From Hymenopus coronatus (Eukaryota; Arthropoda; Insecta; Mantodea; Hymenopodidae), in the NCBI GenBank assembly GCA_030762935.1, contig CM060881.1, positions 103,120,501 through 103,184,500 of the forward strand: a stretch of 64,000 nucleotides of DNA, written 5' to 3'. The position numbers and the translations under genes are program-made. Below are positions 55,540 through 64,000 of this stretch, in pieces. Numbering within the stretch: position 1 is the stretch's first letter; the number at the start of each line of letters is the position of its first letter. The notes below the pieces were generated by a model. It had not been told where the DNA came from, did not search any database, and saw only the letters and a program-made list of their open reading frames with translations.

Positions 55540-56108
55540 TTTTCTCTATTATAGAATTTTCGCGAGAGGAACGGCATACGATCATAATTTTGTGTGTGTA
55601 AAAGCTGAAATATTCATCGCGAACTTGTCTTGCTGTGTGGAGATAAAGCTAAGGACTATAGCACTGTGAATTGGTAAAGGAAAAGTTTAAAAAGGGAAGA
55701 GTGTCCACCAGTGATCTTCCAGGAGAAAAGAGTGCATCTGCAGCACCCTCCAATCAGAACAGGGAACGTGTTGAAAAAATCATTATGGTAGATTGCCGTT
55801 TGTCTGTTGAACAAGCTTGTTTTCAAACAGGCTTGAGCAATGGAAAAGCGATCAGAATTGGTGGAATATTTCATTTTGCATCAAGACAATGGCCGCACCC
55901 CACAGGGAACCGTATTGTCACATTATTTCTCCTCGAACATGGTAAGGCAGCACTAAGACACGCTCCGCATTCATCTGACTTTACTTCCTGTTACTTTCAG
56001 TTGTTTCACACATTGAAACTTGGTCATCCTGAGAGGCAATTTTCATCAAGGGCAAGTCTGGGTTCCACAGTTTACCAGAATTTAAAAAGGCTATCTGAAG
56101 AATTCTAA
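55540..56108 (+). pseudogene. Mariner transposase with internal deletion
   Basis: The 145-codon frame at 55,671-56,108 joins two distant parts of a mariner transposase. Residues 1-53 (KEKFKKGRVSTSDLPGEK, then NRERVEKIIMVDCRLSVEQAC) are from the DNA-binding region. After GLSNGKAIRIGGI the frame jumps to the C-terminal catalytic part: FHFASRQWPHPTGNRIVTLF, then LRHAPHSSDFTSCYFQLF (compare the APYSPDLAPCDFHLF block with the third catalytic Asp) and RQFSS. At least the first two catalytic Asp sites are missing. The junction keeps the frame open, which is unusual for a random deletion. The 5' part from about 55,540 is eroded. Confidence 0.7.
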
Positions 56109-56540
56109 AAAATATGATGTGTTCCGTTCACATGACTTTCTCTACATCTCTGTAACAAATTATTGTTAAAAAGCTTATGCTTCTTTTTACTTCCTGCTGA
56201 TCGAGAAAAAAATTAGCAGAAATTGTTACACATTTTATTCTGTAGAGTTAATCTTTCCGAAATAATCGGTTTATCGGTTTCAATTTTAAACTGCTTAAAA
56301 CCTTTCTCAAATAGAGAGTAGCATTCCCATTTTTCTCTCTGTAGTTTTGTTCCTGACCATCGCTTTAAACTAATTGTTTACTGCTCTTCTACTTAATAGT
56401 AAACAAGTAAAAAGATAATTTCTGCTAATGTTTATCTCAATTAGCATGATGTAGATAAGAGTAATCTTTTGTAAGAAAATTTTGTATGCAGAATAGCTAG
56501 AGAAAGTCATAGGAATGGCACATGTCAGATTCCTGTTTTA
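56107..56540. mobile_element. Two family M 5' ends in inverted arrangement
   Basis: Plus-strand 5' end at 56,107-56,232 (AAAAATATGATGTGTTCCG, ACATGACTTTCTCTACATC, AATTAGCAGAAATTG). Directly after it comes a minus-strand 5' end at 56,245-56,540 that runs from the middle block (ATAATCGGTTTATCGGTTTC) out to TAGCTAGAGAAAGTCATAGG and GGCACATGTCAGATTCCTG. Both outer ends are M 5' termini and no 3' palindrome is present, so this is not a simple copy. Formation by deletion of an inverted pair or by template switching is possible. Confidence 0.75.
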
Positions 56541-56944
56541 CGACTCTGAGCTCTGAGGTACCCATCACTTGGGAACATACATGAGTCACAAACATATTTT
56601 AAAGAATATAAAGGTGTTAATGAACTACACCGAAATAATTTGTGAGATTGTGCACGTGACTGATATAAGTAATTTGAGATCGGCGATGCATGGTCCCCGG
56701 ATAAACATATCGCAGCTACATAGCGTTAAACGTGAGGGTATCAGGTGCTGATAAGTCGGTGTTAAAGCAAATCAGGTTGAAAAATGGCTTAGAATGTCTT
56801 TAAAACTGCTGCCCGAGTACAGAAATATCGGGTTTTAGCAGCGCAAAATCTGTAAAATCTCGAACTAATCACTTGACAGTGCGCCACTGAGCATTCCTTA
56901 ACGACGCTCTTGAGTTGTGTAGCTTCTCTGGAGGCGTTTTTAAC

Positions 56945-57017
56945 TGCTCTGGTGCCCTAGTGCGTAACGCGGGAAGCTGCTATCCCAAAGGCCATGAGTT
57001 CGATTCTTGTCATAGAG
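56945..57017 (+). other. tRNA-like sequence
   Basis: GCTCTGGTGCCCTAGTGCGT, then GGGAAGCTGCTATCCCAAAG and the B-box ATGAGTTCGATTCTTG. The anticodon-like arm GCGGGAAGCTGCTATCCC fits a tRNA layout, but the acceptor ends do not pair well and a poly-T-rich AT stretch follows. Probably a tRNA pseudogene or lone SINE head. Confidence 0.45.
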
Positions 57018-57019
57018 TA

Positions 57020-57940
57020 AATATTTTTTATTATATTTTTTCCATTCCAGACGAAGTGCCGCGATACGTGGCGTACTGGAACTTCAGAAACTTATAGCCG
57101 TTACTTCGAAATTTCAGTAAACAGGCCATAAGTCTTCTATCTCAAATTACTTATTTAAGTAATCTATATATTCTGTGAAAATATTTCGGTATAGTTCATT
57201 AACAGCCTGTGTATTCCTCAATAAAACAGAAAATACAACTAAAACTACATTATAACGCTTGCTTTATTTTGAAAGAAAGGAAAATAAAATTTTAAAGTAC
57301 CACTTCGCAAGGCTCGCGAATATCCTGATGCAAGCAACCAAATTGTGACGTCATCATCTAGTGCGAACTGCTGCAATGAATGCGTATATTATGGATGGTG
57401 ATATTAGAGCTTTATTTTCACATTTGTATATCAAAATTACAACTAAGGTTTACCAAAGTGCAATTCAATAAACTCCTATGGATGGATATAGTAAGGTATC
57501 ATAGATCTTCGAAAAACCACTATTTGTAACTATCGAAATTTGACGATAAAAGCATATTATTAAGTAGCATGCCCACTTAATGTGAGCCTAATTACTCAAG
57601 TTTGATAAGTTGTAAAAATGTAATGATTATGTTTTAAAATAATTGAGATGTGCTATTGATTGGTTTACAAAATATTGCAACGAAGTACAGCAATTGTATT
57701 TTCTCATTTAAGTGAAGTAAACTAGTAATTCAAATATCTGTTTTTTTTCATTAAAATAACAGATTTTCTGCCTATTAATATGGATTAGATAAATAGAGAG
57801 AAAATAACAAGATTAATTTCAGAAGATTAAACTAGTTGCAATTTTTAAGGGACACTAGCAGTGTAAGAATTTTTCTGAAATTTCTTGCTGCGAACCCATT
57901 TCTGTTATGTTTTTTTTTTCATATAAAAAACAGTACCAGA
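57020..57940. other. Unassigned AT-rich stretch
   Basis: Nothing recognised. Several T-runs toward 57,910 border the SINE B copy. Confidence 0.4.
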
Positions 57941-57943
57941 GTC

Positions 57944-58127
57944 TGATCAGGACTGCGGCACTGTATACCCTATTGTTATTTACCTTTTTTTTTTTCTTTT
58001 TACCTTGTTTTGCCGTATTATTACTGTTTTCTTACTTTTACAACACACATATACACAAACATATAACACCTATACCCAAGACGGGACTCGAACCCACGAT
58101 CCCCAGTGCTGCGAAGCACCAAAGCGG
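57944..58127 (-). mobile_element. SINE family B copy
   Basis: Minus strand. The head at the right is CGCTTTGGTGCTTCGCAGCA, with the B-box GTGGGTTCGAGTCCCGTC, then GGGTATAGGTGTTATATG, TGTTGTAAAAGTAAGAAAAC and a 3' part with GCCGCAGTCCTGATCAGAC. Clean boundaries; a T-run (57,987-57,996) lies inside the body. Confidence 0.8.
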
Positions 58128-58262
58128 GAATATGTTAATACGAATACAAAATGCCATTCAAATGGTATTAACACTTTGCAATGTAAATAAACTACATTAT
58201 AAAGAGTTCTACACCCTCAGAATTTGAAAAATTTGTAGACATTTTTAATTAGAGCTTTGAAA

Positions 58263-58263
58263 T

Positions 58264-58299
<36 letters not shown>
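58263..58299. repeat. (CA)n(TA)n microsatellite
   Basis: About 13 CA units followed by ATATATATA, outside any recognised M copy. Confidence 0.9.
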
Positions 58300-58590
58300 A
58301 ATATATATGAAAACTTAATGCAGTGATATTTAATTACCTTTATTACTGAATTGCGATAATCTTTTTAGAAAAGTTAAACATGTTAATCTCTAAAATTAAT
58401 CATATCTACACGTATGTTTTTCAAAACATACTATTGGTGTTCGAATAATTTTCTGGCTATAATATTACAGTTTTTACTTCTTAACATTCTGGGAAATTTT
58501 AGTTGTAATTGCACACAACTTGAGAAACGTGGAACATTTTGAAGATGTGAAATTGTAGTTACAGCTATTTTATAAATCTGTCTAGAAAAA
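58300..58590. other. No gene recognised
   Basis: AT-rich DNA between a microsatellite and a SINE. Confidence 0.3.
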
Positions 58591-58592
58591 AA

Positions 58593-58836
58593 AATGGAAA
58601 TGGAGTTTTATTTATGGACGCTCTTTAACTTCTATGGTTCTCAACGTCCAATTCTATACTGGGCGTGAAAAACTACTTAATTTTGCTCAGAGGCCTCTCT
58701 ATCAAACTTGAGGTTCTTTTACGTGCCGTAAATCTACGACACGGGATCAACGGCTTTACTTCCCTTCGGAAGGAAGCTATCTATACTCAGGATTTTTACG
58801 CCCGAAAAAATCCATCATCCTCCCCCGGATATGTCT
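58593..58836 (-). mobile_element. SINE family A copy, head lost
   Basis: Minus strand. The body is well preserved: CGGGCGTAAAAATCCTGAGT, GGAAGTAAAGCCGTTGATCC, CGTGTCGTAGATTTACGGC, AGAGAGGCCTCTGAGCAA and AGTTTTTCACGCCCAGTATA. The right end stops in CCGGGGGAGGATGATG, just where the tRNA head would begin. Confidence 0.8.
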
Positions 58837-59105
58837 AGAGCCGAAAGTAAGAGGGCATATAATATTTGACTCTATGAATGCTTAAACAATTTGTAATAAA
58901 CGCTGGTTTTAAATTTTTTGTTCGATTCTAATCAAAAATTCTCTCCCAGTGTCCCTTAACGCTATGAGAGAGAAAATACGTAATGCGAAAAGCTCCAAAG
59001 TATTTATAAATATTGGGTAACTTTAAAGGATATTAGTCTATTTAACTACATTTTTAATGCATTAAAGATTAAAGCATTTCTGAAAACAAGATATATTAAC
59101 AAGAT

Positions 59106-59875
59106 ATAATACATTAAAATCTGAAGTATTACATTTACATGACTTTCCAGCCAACAAACTATTTTAGGAAAATATTCTTTTATCTATATCATGCTAATCG
59201 AGATAAACATTAGCAAAAAGTGCTTTATTACGTGCTTCCTGTTATGTACAAGGAATATAGGGGAATACATTAGGCTAAAGTGAACAACTGTAATTTAATT
59301 CTCTTTGTATGGCCAGGATTATAAGAAACGAGAGACGAGATGAAAGATGACTTTCCGTTTGAGAAAAGTTTAAGAAGTTGAAAATTGAAACAAGTAACAA
59401 GGAATATCTCGCAAACATTAACTTTACAAAAAAAAAGTAATAGAACATCAATTGTGAGTTTAAACGAGATCTACACTCTTTTTGCAGTAAGGTTTTGTCT
59501 ATCTCTTGAGGATTATTGTCATGCAAAATGCATTCAGAATGAGGCTATTCCCAGGAAATTCAAGTTATCAATTGTATTCGTCTTGTAAACATCAAGAGCG
59601 TTAGAGCAATATTTGTGAGAAACAAAATTTAAAAACAAGATGTCATATAATGGGTAATTTGGAGTAGGAGGTTTTTGATTAAGATCTTGTATTTCAACTT
59701 TGGAGGGTACTAAACTTAAACACAAAGCTTGGTGTTTAATGGTATTTTATTTTTATGAGATATGCTGCCTACACACACACATAAACACACATACACACTG
59801 ACCATTGTCTAAAAGTTATGTTTTTGGATACAGAGGATCTTAAGATCTGTATGTAAGTATCTTATTACTTCCACG
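59106..59875 (+). mobile_element. Family M repeat copy, left member of inverted pair
   Basis: Plus strand. 5' end AAAATCTGAAGTATTACATT, then CATGACTTTCCAGCC, TAGCAAAAAGTGCTTTATTAC, TAAAGTGAACAACTGTAATT, GAATATCTCGCAAAC, TATCTCTTGAGGATTATTG, and CA tract at 59,768-59,795. The 3' palindrome is partly lost where it meets the minus copy. Confidence 0.8.
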
Positions 59876-60724
59876 TATGTACAGTTCATACAGTGGATAG
59901 AGAAGGTATAGTATTCCACCTAAAAATTCGATACCGAAATTTCATCGAAAATATGTTTTGAGAGCCCTGAATCCACAAGAAAGAAATTTTAGAAACATGA
60001 CTTTGGGCAGCATAGCTCAAACACGATCTGTAGGTTAAATATCAAACTTGGTATATATGTTCAGTATCTTTCAAAGATGCGACATGAAGATTTTCACGAA
60101 AATCCTTTCACTCCAACTATGCTTTACATGAAGTAATTTTCAGAAATATTGAGTTTTCTTACAAAAGGATGTAACGATCTTTATTAAAATGTCCTGTGTT
60201 TTTAGATATTTTCATAACAAACTATATGTATATCTTGAATTTTCTGAAGATCTCTTGATTATGAATGGCATTTGAATCACTTTTGTATAACTGATAAACC
60301 GTAAGAGACTACCTAAAAGTGTAGATATCGTTAAAACGCACAATTTATGTAATATATATTTGTTTTTGTACATACAACCGTGTTCGAAGTATCCTGAGTT
60401 ACTGGTTTCCATTTTAAGCTACTTAAACTTTTCTCAAACGGGAAGTAGATCCTTGTTTTCGTCACCGTTTTGTTTACTCCTAGCAAGCAAAGAAGCCTGA
60501 ATTTCAGTCGTTTCACATAGCAATCGGCTTTTAAAAGGTTTGACTATCGCTTTAACCTGTGCATTCCTTATTCCCCTTGAACTTATAAAGATGCAAGTAA
60601 AAATACCAATTCTGATAGTCTTTATCTCTGTTAGTATGATGTAGATAAAAGCATAATCTTTTGTGAAAAACCTTTGTTTGCGGAACCCTACAGAAAGATA
60701 TGTGAATGGAACATATCAGAGCTT
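59876..60724 (-). mobile_element. Family M repeat copy, right member of inverted pair
   Basis: Minus strand. It opens with TGTACAGTTCATACAGTGG then ATAGAGAAGGTATAGTATTCC, ACCTAAAAATTCGATACCG, GGCAGCATAGCTCAAACACG, hairpin AAATATCAAACTTGGTATAT, AACTGATAAACCGTAAGAGAC, and CCTACAGAAAGATATGTGAATG then GAACATATCAGAGC at the 5' end. Its CA tract is almost gone. Confidence 0.85.
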
Positions 60725-61060
60725 TTGGAGTGGCCTGCAATGCCTTGTTTGTCTATGTACATTGAACATATGTGCCACAGAAAATAAAAAGTAACAAATA
60801 AATAAATAGTTTTTATTTTGTTACATGAAGGTGATCATAAAAATATGGATGAAAGCAAGAAACGTATATTACTTAACATAAAATGATCATAGGATTAGAT
60901 TTTTATATAGTGGTTGCTTTATTTGAAACGAGAAAAATTGGTTATGTTTGGTAATATTTTATTCACTATGCGATTTAATAAAGACGTTAAAGAATGAAGC
61001 TAAGCTGTATGAGTAATAAGAGGAAATTACAATACTTTTTATGAAATCCTTTTCATCTAG
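60725..61060. other. No gene recognised
   Basis: AT-rich flank between the inverted pair and the mitochondrial insert. Confidence 0.3.
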
Positions 61061-61062
61061 GA

Positions 61063-61200
61063 AAAGCTTTACTAAGTCGAACTAACAAAAAAACTCCTGC
61101 TGTAACTAAAGTTGAAAAATGAACTAATGCAGATACTGGAGTAGGAGCTGCTATAGCAGCTGGTAATCAAGCAGAAAAAGGAATTTGAGCACTCTTATTA
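61063..61200 (-). pseudogene. Mitochondrial insert (NUMT): ND5 fragment
   Basis: On the minus strand, from about 61,197 down, the frame reads S-A-Q-I-P-F-S-A-W-L-P-A-A, then [22 protein letters not shown] and F-L-L-V-R-L-S-K. This is the conserved PFS(S/A)[25 protein letters not shown] core of NADH dehydrogenase subunit 5. Trp is TGA and the first Met-equivalent is ATA, so it follows the invertebrate mitochondrial code and cannot be a nuclear gene. About 135 bases with abrupt loss of similarity on both sides. Confidence 0.93.
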
Positions 61201-61204
61201 AACA

Positions 61205-62240
61205 GCTTGTTATGACGGCGCAAATCGTGCGAATTTACCGTATTTCTGGCACCAGAATCAGAAAATGAATTATTAATTTACTATGGTAACAAGAGAGTAA
61301 TGACGTCATCACCCTACAACATTATTTTCTCCGATACATCATCAGGAAGCTCCAACAAGAAATTGATTAATTTCCGATCTGGAGAGCACAAAAAACTTTC
61401 CAAAAGACGAAATATTGAATTTTTCTTTCAACTTCAGCATACATTTTACCTTTGAATATACACATCCGAACATTAAAGGCACAAAAGCATTCAACTGAAA
61501 AACGAAAACAGTCCTTACAATGTAATTTTAAATTACTTACCATATCAATAAGTAATAAACACTTGTATAATTACCAGCTCTGATTAGTATGCCAGTAATG
61601 TGGTTTCATTAATAAAACTAACGTTTCTTCATCCACAATACTTTTCATATTTTTTTCTCGTATACATCATTTGATTTTTCTGGAATTAGTAACCTCTCAG
61701 CATTTATGACATTCAAAATGTTAAGCGGAATACAATTCATATTTTAATAGTTTCATCATTACATGTAATTTTCTTCCATAATGTTGAAACAAATAAAAGA
61801 ATATCTGCTCAGCAGTTATATTATGTCATGTATCTGAGCTCTCTGATACATTATAATTTTTCGTTTAGCAAACTTATTAATTCTTTTAACATGTTTTAAT
61901 GCTAAAGTAGCACAAAAATTGTAAGTAATAGCTGTATAAATCTCAAAGATCTCGTAAAAATTAGTGAAAGTTTTTCCACTTGTCTATTGCAACTTTAATC
62001 CCTCCATTTCCTGAAGAATATTGTTTTTATTTTCTTGTTCACAAATATTTCTTCCAAATATATATATTTTATATATAAACTGAACATTCACCCACCGTAC
62101 TGCTGAATTATACACAACTTTTAGAAATTTGGAACTGCTGCATCAACAATACCGTCTTCTCTTTTCATTAGGAGTTGAAAGCTTCCATTGTGCTGAAAAC
62201 TTATAGACTTCAATATCGTGTACATTCAATACAAAAAGAC
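61205..62240. other. Unassigned AT-rich stretch
   Basis: No gene, element or RNA signature recognised. No further mitochondrial similarity was seen next to the ND5 fragment. Confidence 0.35.
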
Positions 62241-62242
62241 CC

Positions 62243-62325
62243 CCATTTATTTCTGAAAACATCCATCACTTTCTCCACTGGTTTGAACCCGCAATCTTGG
62301 GTATTAGAAACAGGCATGAGACAAT
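62243..62325 (-). mobile_element. SINE family A head remnant
   Basis: Minus strand. The B-box GATTGCGGGTTCAAACCAG, and GTGGAGAAAGTGATGGATG after it, parallel the head-to-body passage of SINE A (AACCCGGCGGAGGACGATGA). The A-box is lost in TGTCTCATGCCTGTTTC. Confidence 0.5.
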
Positions 62326-63310
62326 AAACAAAAGAGAATCGGACAAAGAACTTGTAAGCTTCTTAGCATCTCTTATTAAAAGTCAAGCACATCTGTATAT
62401 CAGCTGTAACCAGTTAACATATAGAATTGATTTTTAGACTGTAGGCTACAAAATAAAATGTTCTTTAAGAACAGGTATTTGCCCTACCTGAAGAGCAAAT
62501 ATATCTTGAGGCACAAATTATTTTTAATACCTGGATTTTCATTGCAAAATCTCAGCATTATAAGTATACGAGTTTAATATGGCCTTGATTGGATGTTATT
62601 CTCACCAGCTCCTTCGCTACCACCTTCTATCTGCTACAGTTCATATTTTTTGTGACCAACTGGTAATAACAGATGTTAAATCTACTTTCATAAACTAAAT
62701 TAAGAGTTCAAATAGAAAGTAAAACAATAAATTTAATTCAAACTTCTAAATAAAAAGAAAAAATTAATAAAGGATTCACATTAATTTTTATTTCTATTTT
62801 TCATACATTTTATGTGAAACATTTATAGGTTTATTCTCATATACTTATAGCAGAACCTCTGAGAATATTAATTAAATTTTCCTCTGTCACTTTTGTAACC
62901 ACTACATGTGACAATATTAAGGCCACAGGCCACAACATATAATGTTTTTATTTTGTAATTTTATTATTTTATTATTATTATTATTATTATTTGGAAATTT
63001 ATTTGGCTAAATAACTTAAAGCATATATTTAACTATTACTTTTTGTGTGAATTGTTATTGCTGAATTGTTTTACTTGTGCTATTAATATATTTGTAAGAC
63101 GTGTGTTTATTCTAATGCAAAAGAGGTTAAAGTAAAGCACTTTATAATGTGTTTCAAGGAAACGTGACCAACAATCGCAACAATGATACAAAGAGACGGA
63201 AAGACAAACGTAGGTGCTAAAACTTATATTAGCCACATTGCTTACATACGTTACACGGCCTTGGAATGAACGCACGGCAACACACTCTTCTGTTTTATGA
63301 TTGCTGTAAA
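62326..63310. other. Unassigned AT-rich stretch with an (ATT)n run
   Basis: An (ATT)8-type run lies at 62,960-62,991. The 98-codon minus frame at 63,036-63,332 overlaps the M copy's 5' end and has no domain. Confidence 0.35.
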
Positions 63311-63311
63311 G

Positions 63312-64000
63312 AAAAAATCTGATGTGTACCATTCACATGACTTTCTCCATATCCCTGCAACAAATAATTCTTAAAAAGCTTATACTCCTATTTACTTTAT
63401 GCTACAAATTAGCAGAAATAGTCTTATTACTCGCATCCTTGTAATTAGAAGCGAAATAAGGGACAACCGTAGGTTAAAGTGATAGTCAAAAGCTGGTTGC
63501 TATGTCAATGAAGTTCCTTTGTTTATATAGATAGGAGTTGACAAGTTCCAGTATGAGAAAAGTATACGTTTTTCATAGCAGAAACCAAAAATAAGGAATG
63601 TCACAAAAACGACGAACTCCACGAAAAAAATGTATATAACATAAATTGTGTGTTTTAATGTGCTCCACATTTTTTGTGTAGTAAGTTTTTTTCCATCTCT
63701 TACGGTTTAGCAGTTATTCAAAATTTAGTAAAATTCATCTGTAATAAATTACCCTTCAGAGGCTATTCCCAGAAAATTCAAGATATACATTTCATATGTC
63801 AGATAAATATATTTAATATCCGAAATTTTAATCAAAATCGTTAGAGCCATTTTTGAGAAAATCAAAATTTTCGAAAAAAGTTCCATGTAAAGGGTAGTTG
63901 GGGGTGGGGGGATATTTCTCAAAATCTTTGTGTCGCATCCCTGGAAGATACTAAACTTAAATACCAAGTTTGGTATTTTACCGACTTTTCGTTTTTGAGT
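63312..64000 (+). mobile_element. Family M repeat copy, cut by the window end
   Basis: Plus strand with a textbook 5' end: AAAAAATCTGATGTGTACC, ATTCACATGACTTTCTCC. The middle blocks are close to the consensus (CTTATTACTCGCATCCTTG, AGCTGGTTGCTATG, CATCTCTTACGGTTTAGCAG, GAGGCTATTCCCAG) and the inner hairpin is intact (ACTAAACTTAAATACC, AAGTTTGGTATTT at 63,950-63,977). The window stops just before the CA tract. Confidence 0.9.

Overview
This is eukaryotic nuclear DNA, almost certainly from an insect (or another arthropod) with a large, AT-rich, transposon-laden genome. The reasons are two mitochondrial inserts that only read through with TGA as Trp, arthropod-type mariner and Jockey/CR1-like retrotransposon remains, several tRNA-headed SINE families, many microsatellites, and no compact operon-like gene layout. 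The species cannot be fixed from the sequence. I found no intact host gene. Nearly everything recognisable is a mobile element, most of it broken.

The dominant component is one interspersed repeat, called family M here. It is about 0.75-0.85 kb long, has some 27 copies or pieces in both orientations, and covers roughly 15 kb (about a quarter of the window). Its 5' end reads AAAAATCTGATGTGTTCC and its 3' end is a long palindrome finishing TAGAGAAAGTAAAAAT. An inner hairpin (TACCAAACTT/AAGTTTGGTA) lies about two thirds along, next to a CA-rich tract. Copies sit singly, in tandem (15.2-16.7, 33.5-35.2, 47.8-49.5 kb) and as inverted pairs (56.1-56.5, 59.1-60.7 kb). It has no coding sequence and I do not recognise it as a named family.

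Layout: 0-7 kb holds M copies, a LINE 3' fragment (2.6-3.35 kb) and tRNA-like pieces. 7-12.7 kb is mostly unique AT-rich DNA with a mariner remnant (8.55 kb). 12.7-13.5 kb is a 38-bp minisatellite of about 20 units, followed by a SINE. 14.7-20.4 kb has SINEs, two tandem M copies, a fold-back MITE (16.9 kb) and a possible solo LTR (17.3 kb). 21.6-24.3 kb has a decayed mariner and a SINE nested in another SINE. 24.6-27.9 kb has M copies and a COI-derived mitochondrial insert (26.9 kb). 29-35.9 kb has M copies, a second and third fold-back MITE, a 200-codon open frame of unknown nature, a second type of decayed transposase (32.3-32.9 kb) and an 86-bp hairpin MITE. 36.3-37.1 kb is a mariner split by a SINE. 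39.6-41.56 kb is a Jockey-type LINE sitting inside an M copy. 45.5-46.0 kb is a decayed, probably transposon-borne coding sequence. 46.5-50.1 kb is a nested complex of SINEs and M copies. 50.5-52.1 kb is a CR1-like LINE on the minus strand. 54.8-64 kb has SINEs, an internally deleted mariner, inverted M pairs and an ND5-derived mitochondrial insert (61.1 kb).

The elements do not work together as a system. What they record is an insertion history: SINEs are younger than the mariner and the SINE they interrupt, the Jockey LINE is younger than its host M copy, and M copies behave as building blocks for tandem and inverted arrangements. I see no previously undescribed gene system. The best candidate for something undescribed is family M itself, with the small fold-back elements and the modular SINEs next.
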